Below are positions 36,358-47,426 of a stretch of DNA of 64,000 nucleotides, one piece after another. Numbering within the stretch: the stretch's first letter is position 1; each line of letters starts with the position of its first letter. Below the pieces are notes generated by a model. That model was given only the letters and a program-made list of their open reading frames with translations, was not told the origin of the DNA and did not search any database. Source of the stretch: Chaunax sp. Z400 (Eukaryota; Chordata; Actinopteri; Lophiiformes; Chaunacidae). The stretch spans positions 3,273,501 through 3,337,500 of the forward strand of contig CM075190.1 of the NCBI GenBank assembly GCA_037577475.1. Reading direction: 5' to 3'. The position numbers were made by a program, and so were the translations under genes.

Positions 36358-36909
36358 CACAAACTGCATTACACTGTAGTACTGTCCCCTTTTTATTGGT
36401 CCAGAGGGTTAGAGAGAAGAGAAAATGTTCTGCTAAATACTGCAAAGTGATGCAGGTTATGTAAAGAGATGACATGCAATGTGAAAAATAATGTGACGTC
36501 TTTTATCATGACTGCATGACATAAATCAATATAATGATGACAGTCAGTCATAGTGGATATAGTTTCTTCAGGAAAACACAAATCTAGATAATAATTTAAA
36601 ATCTCATCTGAAACACTCTGTCATCTGCTTTCCTCTCTGCTGGGTCTTGTGATCCTGTCTGTTGCTGAAAAACTCCCCACCCCCAACCTCAGCAGTCTGG
36701 TGGCCCCACAAGGCAGGCCACTGGTCCTTGGCTGATGTTTGTGAAAGGGCCTCAAGCTCACCGTGGCAAATGAGGCGCGTGACTCATCAGACCAAACATG
36801 GGATTAGCTGGTAATGATCTGGCAAATGGTTTTGAAATAATTCTGTGGCCCAGTGCTGGATCTACAGGGAGAGAGGAAAAGATGAGTTGAGTTACAAATG
36901 AGAGAGAGA
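36358..36909. other. Unique sequence with second candidate conserved element
   Basis: The part at about 36685-36865 (GGCAGGCCACTGGTCC through GTGACTCATCAGACCAAACA, GGGATTAGCTGGTAATGATC and TTGAAATAATTCTGTGGCCC) is non-repetitive. It carries AP-1-type TGACTCA, GGATTA and GTAATGA words like those of vertebrate enhancers. The rest shows nothing recognisable. Conservation is untested. Confidence 0.3.
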
Positions 36910-36917
36910 AAGAGAAT

Positions 36918-37010
36918 AGACTTGAATTGAATTAAATTGAATTGAATTGAATTGAATTGAATTGAACTTTACTGTCATTGTGCAGAACAATGAAAGGCAG
37001 TTTAGCAGCT
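36918..37010 (-). mobile_element. LINE-type 3' end with (TTCAA)n tail
   Basis: On the minus strand GCTGCTAAACTGCC, TTCTGCACAATGACAGTAAA and GTTCAATTCAATTCAATTCA is a common 3' terminus of fish LINE copies, with a pentamer tail at 36918-36965. Nothing upstream on the minus strand (37010-37160) could be recognised as coding. Confidence 0.5.
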
Positions 37011-37168
37011 CTTAGATTAGCAGCATGTTAATACAATACAACTCAAGCACACAAAACAACACAAGGGCATAAAACAGAACAGCAGTTCACTATTGCACTT
37101 ATAATACAAATAGAACGTGTTCACTATTGCACTTAGAAGTAAGGTAAAGAAGAGTTAAGAGAAAAGAA

Positions 37169-38850
37169 GGTAATAATAATGACTTACTATCTCAAAATAA
37201 TGACTTACTATCTCAAAATAATCACTTAGTATCGCAAAATAATGACTTACTATCTCAAAATAATGACTTACTATCTCAAAATAATCACTTAGTATCGCAA
37301 AATAATGACTTACTATCTCAAAATAATGACTTAGTATCTCAAAATAATGACTTAGTATCTCAAAATATTGATTTAGTATCTCAAAATAATGACTTACTAT
37401 CTCAAAAATAATGACTATCTCAAAATAATGACTTACTATCTCAAAAATAATGACTATCTCAAAATAATGACTTAGTATCTCAAAATAATGATTTACTATC
37501 TCAAAATAATGACTTACTATCTCAAAATAATGACTTAGTATCTCAAAATAATGATTTATTATCTCAAAATAATGACTTAGTATCTCAAAATAATGACTTA
37601 GTATCTCAAAATATTGATTTAGTATCTCAAAATAATGACTTAGTATCTCAAAATAATGACTTACTATCTCAAAAATAATGACTATCTCAAAATAATGACT
37701 TAGTATCTCAAAATAATGGTTTACTATCTCAAAATAATGACTTACTATCTCAAAATAATGACTTAGTATCTCAAAATAATGATTTAGTATCTCAAAATAA
37801 TGACTTACTATCTCAAAATAATGACTTAGTATCTTAAAATAATGACTTACTGTCTTAAAATATTGAATTAGTATCTCAAAGTAATGACTTAGTATCTCAG
37901 AATAATGACTTGCTATCTCAAAATAATGACTTACTATCTCCAAAATAATGACTTAGTATCTCAAAATAATGACTTAGTATCTCAAAATAATGATTTACTA
38001 TCTCAAAATAATGACTTACTATCTCAAAATAATGACTTAGTATCTCAAAATAATGATTTAGTATCTCAAAATAATGACTTACTATCTCAAAATAATGACT
38101 TAGTATCTCAAAATAATGATTTACTATCTCAAAGTAATGACTTAGTATCTCAGAATAATGACTTGCTATCTCAAAATAATGACTTACTATCTCCAAAATA
38201 ATGACTTAGTATCTCAAAATAATGACTTAGTATCTCAAAATAATGATTTACTATCTCAAAATAATGACTTACTATCTCAAAATAATGACTTACTATCTCA
38301 AAATAATGATTTAGTATCTTAAAATAATGACTTACTGTCTTAAAATATTGACTTAGTATCTCAAAGTAATGACTTAGTATCTCAAAATAATGACTTACTA
38401 TCTTAAAATTATGACTTACTATCTTAAAATTATGACTTCATATCTCAAAATTATGACTTATCTATCTCAAAGTAATGACTAATCTAACTCAAGGAAATGA
38501 CTTACTATCTCAAAATAATGATTTAGTATCTCAAAATAATGACTTAGTATCTCAAAATAAGGACTTACTATCTTAAAATAATGACTTAGTATCTCAAAAT
38601 AATGACTTACTATCTTAAAATTATGACTTACTATCTTAAAATTATGACTTCATATCTCAAAATTATGACTTATCTATCTCAAAGTAATGACTAATCTAAC
38701 TCAAGGAAATGACTTACTATCTCAAAATAATGATTTAGTATCTCAAAATAATGACTTAGTATCTCAAAATAAGGACTTACTATCTTAAAATAATGACTTA
38801 GTATCTCAAAATAATGACTTAGTATCTCAAAATAATGACTTACTATCTCA
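37169..38850. repeat. 21-nt minisatellite (ATGACTTAGTATCTCAAAATA)
   Basis: About 80 copies of a 21-nt unit alternating ACTTAGTATCTC and ACTTACTATCTC forms. A block of about 210 bp containing unusual units (TCAAAGTAATGACTAATCTA, AACTCAAGGAAATG) is duplicated at about 38400-38605 and 38610-38820. A second block (CAGAATAATGACTTGC) recurs near 37890 and 38150. Twenty-one is a multiple of three, so minus-strand frames reading HYFEIVS repeats are open for up to 262 codons; they are not genes. Confidence 0.95.
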
Positions 38851-40560
38851 TTATTTTGACTTAGGTTCTACCATGTTAACGCCTCTTGAAACTAGCTAGT
38901 TTCTGAAATCTCAATGGGAAATGGGCAAACATGGTTTTGGAGCACAAGCATAGAACAAGTTTGTAGATATTGTTGTGCTTTCTGCACTAGGCTCATTAAA
39001 TGTGAGGTTTCTGATGGTATAGTGCATGTATCTGTACAAATGACAAAATGTAAATTGTTAAATGTGTTATTTAACATATATTATCGAGGTTAATGTTAAG
39101 AATAGCATGCGCCATGTGGGTTACTGACCAGTCTGTGCCAGATGCCAAAAACACTAAATGTCCCACGATATTTTCTGCAGAGACATTACTTCATGCAGAT
39201 TAAGATGGTTAAGATAGTGAAAGCAGCGTATCTAATTACCGTATTAGCCATGTTTTTAAAGAGAGAGAGAGATCCTAATGCTTACATTCATGATTGCTAA
39301 TTTGGTTTACCAACTAGTCTTTTCTGTCTTTCATATTGTTTGATGGTCTCGTCTGTAGGGTGGCGCTGTGTCCAAATATCTATGTGTGCAAAGGGTTTGT
39401 ACGTGAGCTTTGTCTCAGAGACCCCACATCTCACTCAGTGGACAGGTCAGAGAGAGAGGCCAATGTGAACCATGTAAGTCAAAATGATAAAGGAACCGTT
39501 ATGTTTTTCCAAGGTCCTGTTTAGCTTAGAGCACACGTTTAGTCTGTTAGCTTACTTCTGATACTTACTGTAATCATTAATGTAATAACTGATGTAATAT
39601 TTTTTTTCACTTCCAGTCACTGAGCCTCCCCCTGAAGTGGTTTGGAGGCCCCTGGGTATTCCAACCTCCTGGGTTAGCTTATCAGTGAGGTGATCTGAAT
39701 TCTTCGTAGTTACAAGCTCATTCTAATGAACAACAGTGTGTGTCTCAGACCAACTACAGTCCACTGAGTCATCTAGACTGACGTGTCCATACTCCAGTGG
39801 ATAAGGGATTGTACATTCAATTCTCAGCAGCTAGCTTTTCAATTGCTGATTACATTGTCATTCACTGTGTTTATGTACACAGGTTAAATACACAACTATC
39901 TGGCTCTACTGTGGTTAGCACATAATATTTTTAGTATTTGACACGTGTGACTATAAAGGAGCTTATATAAACCTAACTTAGTTTTGGGGTTTAAATGTAC
40001 AATTATTGCAGTATTATGTCCTGAATCCTTGATTGTGCTTTTGAAATGTGCAGTAGAGGGCTAAACTAAGCATTGATAGGATTGATGAACATCACCACTT
40101 TCCTGACTGCCCAGCCTGCCTATATAGACAGAGGACAGGTAAGGTTATACAATTTTGAAAGAGCCTGTGAGGTGCACAATATTCAGCACCATAGACAGTG
40201 CCCTGCACACACAGACACGCTATGTAAGTAAATTTATTCCAAGGCTATTAGACTGTCAATTCAATAAGAATGAATTTGTTGGTGTACTTTGATTTTATTT
40301 GTTTTGATTCATTACTAGTGAGAACACATTGGATATGAGGCGATGTAAGAAAATCTAGAATGTATTTCTGAATCTGACAACTGAAATATTCAAAATATAA
40401 AAATGTGGCGCTTCTTGTATTTAGGAAGGAAACTCCTCATTTGCAAATGATTTAAATTGACAAAGCGTGTGTTGGCAAAAATGCTAAGACAGAAACTTAA
40501 AATGTGGCTGTAAACCTTTTTGTAGATAAATGGTAGGCCTATTTATCCAACATTTTCTTC
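38851..40560. other. Intergenic sequence; one weak exon-like segment
   Basis: Mostly unassigned. The segment 39359-39473 is flanked by an AG acceptor (CTCGTCTGTAG) and a GTAAGT donor and is open in one frame (VALCPNIYVCKGFVRELCL). I do not recognise the peptide and do not claim a gene. Confidence 0.25.
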
Positions 40561-40570
40561 TGATAGCAAA

Positions 40571-40930
40571 TTATTCCTCCAGCCCATCAATAATAATGTG
40601 ACCAAGTCTTAGATGATGGTCAGTAATTTCATACACATCGTCAGACATTTCCAGATTGTGCTTAGCCATAATTTCTGTACATAAGTGAAACACATCCTCA
40701 TCACAAGGATAGTCCCTGAAACAACAGTCCTCTCGACATAGTTCCATCTTCATTTGATCAGCTGGCTGCAAGAAATTCTGAGCACCATAAAAGTTAGGAA
40801 TTTCATACATAATGGAAGGACGTCCATGAGGAGCCCGAGGATTGCTGGTTGCTCTTATACCATGGTTATTCCAGGCAGTTACAACTTCATCAAGCTCCTC
40901 CAAGAAATGGGCAGAAAAAAACAAAAACAT
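40571..40930 (-). pseudogene. C-terminus of an integrase-core (rve-type) transposon protein
   Basis: A 119-codon minus-strand frame ends in a stop at 40571. The text has an LEELDEVVTAWNNHGIRAT segment, then PHGRPSIMYEIPNFYGAQNF, then CREDCCFRDYPCDEDVFHLC and a final acidic tail. This pattern (a W-N-x-H-x-I-R run, S/H-GRP, a tyrosine-rich linker, then a CDEDV helix) is what I recall at the C-terminus of an abundant family of fish and invertebrate proteins with an integrase catalytic core. The catalytic DDE part would lie upstream on the minus strand, but the 25-nt minisatellite occupies that position, so the gene is truncated. A distant 5' exon beyond the array cannot be excluded. Function is inferred only from the remembered family. 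Confidence 0.55.
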
Positions 40931-40993
40931 TTTTCAATCAGTGTGTAATGCCTCATTCTGATAGTAAGCTATGTATTTTCAGGATACTGTACC

Positions 40994-43652
40994 TGTAGCA
41001 GAGAGAGAGAGACCTAATGGTTACAGAGAGAGAGGGCGACCTGATGGTAACAGAGAGAGAGAGACCTGATGGTAATAGAGAGAGAGAGACCTGATGGTAA
41101 CAGAGAGAGAGAGAGACCTGATGGTAACAGAGAGAGAGACAGACCTGATGGTAACAGAGAGAGAGAGACCTGATGGTAACAGAGAGAGAGAGACCTGATG
41201 GTAACAGAGAGAGAGACAGACCTGATGGTAACAGAGAGAGAGAGACCTGATGGTAACAGAGAGAGAGAGAGACCTGATGGTAACAGAGAGAGAGAGACCT
41301 GATGGTAACAGAGAGAGAGAGACCTGATGGTAACAGAGAGAGAGAGAGACCTGATGGTAACAGAGAGAGAGAGACCTGATGGTAACAGAGAGAGAGAGAC
41401 CTGATGGTAACAGAGAGAGAGAGACCTGATGGTAACAGAGAGAGAGAGACCTGATGGTAACAGAGAGAGAGAGAGACCTGATGGTAACAGAGAGAGAGAG
41501 ACCTAATGGTTACAGAGAGAGAGAGAGACCTGATGGTAACAGAGAGAGAGAGACCTGATGGTAACAGAGAGAGAGAGACCTGATGGTAACAGAGAGAGAG
41601 AGACCTAATGGTTACAGAGAGAGAGGGCAACCTGATGGTAACAGAGAGAGAGAGAGACCTGATGGTAACAGAGAGAGAGAGACCTAATGGTTACAGAGAG
41701 AGAGAGAGACCTGATGGTAACAGAGAGAGAGAGACCTGATGGTAACAGAGAGAGAGAGACCTGATGGTAACAGAGAGAGAGAGAGACCTGATGGTAACAG
41801 AGAGAGAGAGACCTGATGGTAACAGAGAGAGACCTAATGGTTACAGAGAGAGAGGGCAACCTGATGGTAACAGAGAGAGAGAGACCTGATGGTAACAGAG
41901 AGAGAGAGAGACCTAATGGTTACAGAGAGAGAGACAGACCTGATGGTAACAGAGAGAGAGAGAGACCTGATGGTAACAGAGAGAGAGAGACCTGATGGTA
42001 ACAGAGAGAGAGAGACCTGATGGTAACAGAGAGAGAGAGAGACCTGATGGTAACAGAGAGAGAGAGACCTGATGGTAACAGAGAGAGAGAGACCTGATGG
42101 TAACAGAGAGAGAGAGAGACCTGATGGTAACAGAGAGAGAGAGACCTGATGGTAACAGAGAGAGAGAGACCTGATGGTAACAGAGAGAGAGAGACCTGAT
42201 GGTAACAGAGAGAGAGAGACCTGATGGTAACAGAGAGAGAGAGAGACCTGATGGTAACAGAGAGAGAGAGACCTAATGGTTACAGAGAGAGAGAGAGAGA
42301 CCTGATGGTAACAGAGAGAGAGAGACCTGATGGTAACAGAGAGAGAGAGACCTGATGGTAACAGAGAGAGAGAGACCTAATGGTTACAGAGAGAGAGGGC
42401 AACCTGATGGTAACACAGAGAGAGAGAGACCTGATGGTAACAGAGAGAGAGAGACCTAATGGTTACAGAGAGAGAGAGAGACCTGATGGTAACAGAGAGA
42501 GAGAGACCTGATGGTAACAGAGAGAGAGAGAGAGACCTGATGGTAACAGAGAGAGAGAGAGACCTGATGGTAACAGAGAGAGAGAGACCTGATGGTAACA
42601 GAGAGAGACCTAATGGTTACAGAGAGAGAGGGCAACCTGATGGTAACAGAGAGAGAGAGACCTGATGGTAACAGAGAGAGAGAGAGACCTAATGGTTACA
42701 GAGAGAGAGACAGACCTGATGGTAACAGAGAGAGAGAGAGACCTGATGGTAACAGAGAGAGAGAGACCTGATGGTAACAGAGAGAGAGAGAGACCTGATG
42801 GTAACAGAGAGAGAGAGACCTGATGGTAACAGAGAGAGAGAGACCTGATGGTTACAGAGAGAGAGAGAGACCTGATGGTAACAGAGAGAGAGAGAGACCT
42901 GATGGTAACAGAGAGAGAGAGACCTAATGGTTACAGAGAGAGAGAGAGACCTGATGGTAACAGAGAGAGAGAGACCTGATGGTAACAGAGATAGAGAGAC
43001 CTGATGGTAACAGAGAGAGAGAGACCTAATGGTTACAGAGAGAGAGGGCAACCTGATGGTAACAGAGAGAGAGAGAGACCTGATGGTAACAGAGAGAGAG
43101 AGACCTAATGGTTACAGAGAGAGAGAGAGACCTGATGGTAACAGAGAGAGAGAGACCTGATGGTAACAGAGAGAGAGAGAGACCTGATGGTAACAGAGAG
43201 AGAGAGAGACCTGATGGTAACAGAGAGAGAGAGACCTGATGGTAACAGAGAGAGAGAGACCTAATGGTTACAGAGAGAGAGGGCAACCTGATGGTAACAG
43301 AGAGAGACAGACCTGATGGTAACAGAGAGAGAGAGAGACCTAATGGTTACAGAGAGAGAGACAGACCTGATGGTAACAGAGAGAGAGAGAGACCTGATGG
43401 TAACAGAGAGAGAGAGACCTGATGGTAACAGAGAGAGAGAGACCTGATGGTAACAGAGAGAGAGAGACCTGATGGTAACAGAGAGAGAGAGACCTGATGG
43501 TAACAGAGAGAGAGAGACCTAATGGTTACAGAGAGAGAGGGCAACCTGATGGTAACAGAGAGAGAGAGACCTGATGGTAACAGAGAGAGAGAGACCTAAT
43601 GGTTACAGAGAGAGAGAGAGACCTGATGGTAACAGAGAGAGAGAGAGAGAGA
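40994..43652. repeat. 25-nt purine-rich minisatellite (AGAGACCTGATGGTAACAGAGAG)
   Basis: About 105 units of 25 nt (23-29 nt as the AG run lengthens or shortens). The core ACCTGATGGTAAC alternates with ACCTAATGGTTAC, and an AGAGGGCAACCTGATGG variant marks a recurring larger block. Runs of AG make the + strand strongly purine-rich. Leu-Ser-rich minus-strand frames (up to 225 codons) are artefacts; the 25-nt unit cycles through three frames. Confidence 0.96.
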
Positions 43653-43766
43653 CCTGAAAAGCTGAAAAGCGGTTTTATTATCTGGAGAAGATGAAGTCTG
43701 TTGTGGAGGACGTCAGTGGTGCATTCGCTAAAACAGACTGGACAGGTTGCTGACATGGGGATCTAG

Positions 43767-46047
43767 GCTGACAAGGCCTTGAAGGACTGTTTTGGTACAA
43801 CTGTGTGGCAGGAACTCTGTGATTCTCATGGGGAGGACATCGACAGTCTCACTGACTGTATCACTGACTACAACTTCTGTGTGGAAAACACCGTACCCAC
43901 CAGGACTGTACGGTGTTTTTCCAACAATAAACCATGGATTAACCCTGACATAAAGGCTCTCCTCAAGGAGAAGAAGAGGGCCTTTAAGTCAGGAAATAAG
44001 GAGGAGCTGAAGACTGTACAGAAGGAGCTAAGGAGGAAGATCAGGGAGGGGAAGAACAGCTTCAGGAGGAAGATGGAGGATCAGCTGCAGCAGAATAATG
44101 TCAGTGGAGTTTGGAAAGCCCTGAAAACCATCTCTGGCCACAAGGAACCAAACTCCCAGGCTGTGGGGGACCAACAGTGGGTGAATGACCTGAACTTATT
44201 TTTCAATAGGTTTGATCAGTCATCTGCCCCTCCCCCAGCCCAGTCAGGCCTGCTGCAACCCCCTTCATTGGCACCTCCAGGACACTGCCCCACCCCCTCC
44301 TCCACCTCCCCTCCTGCAACACTCAGCTCACAGCCACCCCCCACTACTCATCTCATCAGCTCAACACCACCATCTCCCCCATCCACAAACTTCAGCACAC
44401 AGCCCCCCTGCTCCACCCTGTCCCTCACAACTCTCCAGGTGAGAGATCAGCTCAGGAAGATGAAGGCGAGGAAGGCTGCGGGTCCGGACGGCATCAGCTC
44501 CAGGCTCCTGAAGTCCTGCGCAGACCAGCTGTGTGGGATAGTTGAACACATGTTCAACCTGAGCCTGAAGCTGGGGAGAGTGCCACAGATGTGGAAAACA
44601 TCCTGCGTGGTACCTGTCCCCAAGACTCCGCACCCCAAGGACCTCAACAGCTACAGGCCGGTGGCTCTAACATCCCACCTGATGAAGACCCTGGAGCGGC
44701 TGGTCCTTGTTCATTTCCGCCCCCTAGTGAGCCCAGCGATGGACCCGCTTCAGTTTGCCTACCAACCTGGCATCGGGGTGGACGACGCCGTCATCTTCCT
44801 ACAACACCGAGCCCTCTCTCACCTGGAGAAGCCGGGAAGCACTGTGAGAATCATGTTCTTTGATTTCTCCAGTGCTTTCAACACAATACAGCCTCAGCTT
44901 CTGAGGGACAAGCTGGAGCACACCAGTGTGGACCACCACCTCACATGCTGGATACTGGACTACCTCACCAACCGCCCACAGTATGTGAGGTCACGGGACT
45001 GTGTGTCCGACATGGTTGTCTGCAGTACGGGGGCCCCACAGGGAACGGTCCTGGCTCCGTTCCTCTTCACCTTCTACACTGCAGACTTCCACTACAACTC
45101 ACCCACCTGTCACCTGCAGAAGTTCTCTGATGACTCTGCCATCGTCGGCCTCATCACAGATGGGGACGACGGGGAATACAGAGAACTGACGCAGGACTTT
45201 GTGGACTGGTGCCAGCGGAACCAACTCCAGATCAACGCAGGGAAAACCAAAGAACTGGTGGTTGATTTCCGCAGGCACACACACTCCCCCCCGGACCCGG
45301 TGAACATTCAGGGAACAGACATTGAGATGGTGACATCTTATAAGTACCTGGGTGTTCACCTGAACAATAAACTGGACTGGACAGACAATACCACTGCACT
45401 TTACAGGAAAGGCCAGAGCAGACTCTATCTGCTCAGGAGACTGAGGTCCTTTGGAGTGCAGGGAGCACTCCTCAAGACATTTTATGACACCGTGGTGGCA
45501 TCAGCCATTTTTTATGGTGTGGTCTGCTGGGGCAGCGGCATCTCAGTGTCGGACAGGAAAAGACTCGACAAACTGATAAGGAAGGCCAGCTCTGTCCTGG
45601 GATGCCCCCTGGACCCAGTGGAGGTGGTGGGAGGAAGGAGGATGACAACTAAGCTGTCATCCATAATGGATAATCACTCCCACCCGATGCGGGACCAAAT
45701 AACAGCACTGGAGAGCTCCTTCAGCGACAGGTTGCTTCACCCAAAGTGCGTGAAGGAGCGCTTTCGCAAGTCTTTCCTTCCTGCAGCTGTTAGACTGTAC
45801 AATCAGCACTGCTCCCAGTAGACCAAACAATTAGTAGTACTTGTGTGAATTACTGAGACACTTTTTCTAATAGTACTGTGAAATATTTTTGAGACACTTT
45901 ACCCCCCCTCCTTTATTGTATTTTTAAAAATATTATTTCCCCTCCTCCTGCTGTGTTTTTTGTACACTGTGCTGCTGCAATATTGTAAATTTCCCCACTG
46001 TGGGACTAATAAAGGGATATCTTATCTTATCTTATCTTATCTTATTC
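43767..46047 (+). mobile_element. L2/CR1-group LINE, second copy, 5'-truncated
   Basis: A 2.28-kb element starting inside ORF2 (GGCTGACAAGGCCTTGAAGG) and ending with the 3' UTR CCCCACTGTGGGACTAATAA and a (ATCTT)n tail at 46019-46047. It is about 280 bp longer at the 5' side than the copy at 11024 and near-identical over the shared part, so the two copies are young. It directly follows the 25-nt minisatellite after about 110 bp of unassigned sequence. Confidence 0.92.
43779..45821 (+). CDS. LINE ORF2 protein lacking endonuclease (680-codon open frame)
   Basis: This is the reverse transcriptase that copies LINE RNA at a nicked target. The open frame runs back to a stop at 43764-43766, so 43779 (a TTG) is only the frame's first possible start; no true start is present because the N-terminal endonuclease domain was lost by 5' truncation. 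Residues 10-110 are the linker (CITDYNFCVENTVPTRTVR, NKPWINPDIKALLKEKKRAF). Residues about 225-560 are RT: KARKAAGPDGISSRLLKSC, FFDFSSAFNTIQ near 358-369, PQGTVLAPFLF near 418, and the catalytic KFSDDSAIVG near 447 (FSDD instead of YADD). The C-terminus has YKYLGVHLNNKLDW, VVCWGSGIS and RKSFLPAAVRLYNQHCSQ. No frameshift or stop interrupts it. It can still be transcribed passively, but it is not a competent LINE. Confidence 0.88.
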   Translation: MKDCFGTTVWQELCDSHGEDIDSLTDCITDYNFCVENTVPTRTVRCFSNNKPWINPDIKALLKEKKRAFKSGNKEELKTVQKELRRKIREGKNSFRRKMEDQLQQNNVSGVWKALKTISGHKEPNSQAVGDQQWVNDLNLFFNRFDQSSAPPPAQSGLLQPPSLAPPGHCPTPSSTSPPATLSSQPPPTTHLISSTPPSPPSTNFSTQPPCSTLSLTTLQVRDQLRKMKARKAAGPDGISSRLLKSCADQLCGIVEHMFNLSLKLGRVPQMWKTSCVVPVPKTPHPKDLNSYRPVALTSHLMKTLERLVLVHFRPLVSPAMDPLQFAYQPGIGVDDAVIFLQHRALSHLEKPGSTVRIMFFDFSSAFNTIQPQLLRDKLEHTSVDHHLTCWILDYLTNRPQYVRSRDCVSDMVVCSTGAPQGTVLAPFLFTFYTADFHYNSPTCHLQKFSDDSAIVGLITDGDDGEYRELTQDFVDWCQRNQLQINAGKTKELVVDFRRHTHSPPDPVNIQGTDIEMVTSYKYLGVHLNNKLDWTDNTTALYRKGQSRLYLLRRLRSFGVQGALLKTFYDTVVASAIFYGVVCWGSGISVSDRKRLDKLIRKASSVLGCPLDPVEVVGGRRMTTKLSSIMDNHSHPMRDQITALESSFSDRLLHPKCVKERFRKSFLPAAVRLYNQHCSQ

Positions 46048-46887
46048 TTTTAAACATTCTACTGGCATTTTAAAAACGGTGTATGGCATATAAAAGTGAG
46101 CCCAGTGTAGTATATCCAAAAAAGAAAAGTAATACATTTAGATGAAGGAACTTTTAAAGGTGTACTTAAAGAGATCCTTCCCATATTTTCTCCAATGACA
46201 GATATGAACATATGGCTTGAGTGTGCCTTCAAACACTATAATATTAAGAGGAAAAACTGAAAGGGCTTACTGGAACATGAAACCGAGCCATCATCAATGT
46301 TGGTATTCAAATATGTACTTTTCCTGCATGTTAAAACACCTGAAATATAAAAGCATAATATTATACAGTGAAAATCAACAAAATATAACAGAAAGCTCCA
46401 CCAAGTGTTTACTTGGTCCACGGTGACTTTTATTTTGAAGTCAGAGAACTCTTTTTTGAATCCTCTTAGCAGATTAGCCTCTCATAAGCAGTCTGTTGCC
46501 TGAAGGTACTCTGTAAGTAAAACTGCAGTGATGCTGTGTGAGATGCTACCATGTTTTTATGATGAACACCAGAGGCATTCAGAGGATAGTGATGATGATG
46601 ATGATGATGATGACACAGACAGTTCATCAAACACAAGACAAAATGCTTCATTTCTCACCATGTTTTTCAGTGGCTTCATTTCAGGTGGGTTATACACATT
46701 TTACCTATCACTTTGAATATAAAGTATCATGACTGCTCCACAGCATACTGTGGTCTGAACTAGACTGAATTTACCCACGTTAATGTAATGCAGCCATTAT
46801 TAATGTTATGAATCATTTTTCTGCTGTGTTAACATATCTGACAGAAACAGGCCATATTCAGAGAGGAACTCACCGCTTTACCTATGG
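46048..46887. other. Intergenic sequence upstream of CYB5R4
   Basis: No repeat was recognised except a (GAT)n run at 46589-46612. An open frame at 46528-46716 has an acidic Asp run from this microsatellite and then SGFISGGLYTFYL-like text that I do not recognise. It has no supported function and may be chance. Confidence 0.4.
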
Positions 46888-47342
46888 TATAAATATGACC
46901 TATTTATGGCAATAGTACCCTTATTTAAATACGAACAGCAGAGGGCGACGGAAGATCGTCGCAACTTGATGACGTCATTTGTTTGCATAGTGTGGGACAA
47001 TTATTGTAGTCTTACGGTGGAGGAACCTCAAAGGCTGCAGCTAGATCGCTTATTAATCACAAGATAGTGAGAAAGTAATAAATTGATGGTGAATCGGTTT
47101 ATTAACACATATTAATATCTATGGGAAATTACTGATAAATAATTCGGAATTATTAGTTGTTAAGGTAGTTAGCGCGTAACATTCATGTCCTGTTATCCTA
47201 GCTTAGCTTAGCCTTGTGCTCCACATAGTTGTAGGAGATGTATCTCAACAAGGAAGGAACTGGTTCCAGTAACAGCTAGCAGCCAGTGTCACCACTGTCG
47301 TTCACTGCCGCGGAAACAGGATTCCTCCGAAGGGTTCACAAC
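46888..47342 (+). promoter_or_regulatory. CYB5R4: Putative CYB5R4 promoter and 5' UTR
   Basis: The region precedes the first coding exon. A TATAAATA word lies at 46888-46895 and a perfect palindromic CRE, TGACGTCA, at 46970-46977, followed by GTTTGCATA. The segment 47220-47342 next to the ATG is GC-richer than its surroundings. The transcription start cannot be placed from sequence alone. The CRE suggests CREB/ATF input, which is an inference from the motif only. Confidence 0.45.
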
Positions 47343-47426
47343 ATGTTGAACACTCCGACCCAGGCGTTCCCCCTGCCGGGTTCACAGCAGCGGGTCGCTC
47401 AGTCCGGTCAGTCCAGGAGGACCAAG
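47343..47426 (+). CDS. CYB5R4: CYB5R4 exon 1 (coding part)
   Basis: Encodes residues 1-28, MLNTPTQAFPLPGSQQRVAQ and on to RRTK, matching the conserved MLN...FP...SQQRVA start of vertebrate CYB5R4. Donor ACCAAG|GTAAGA, phase 0. The upstream bases 47286-47342 are in the same open frame, but the family starts at this methionine. Confidence 0.93.

Noticed and set aside
39359..39473. Exon-like segment flanked by AG and GTAAGT
   Set aside because: Such segments occur by chance. The peptide is unrecognised and no partner exons were seen nearby.
41605..43756. Leu-Ser-rich frames such as SLSLCYHQVS repeats
   Set aside because: Translation of the 25-nt array in rotating frames; not a protein family.
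46528..46716. 62-codon frame with an acidic Asp run and a hydrophobic tail
   Set aside because: The acidic run is a (GAT)n microsatellite, the rest is unrecognised, and there is no splice or start support. I could not link it to a neighbouring known gene such as RIPPLY2 or MRAP2.
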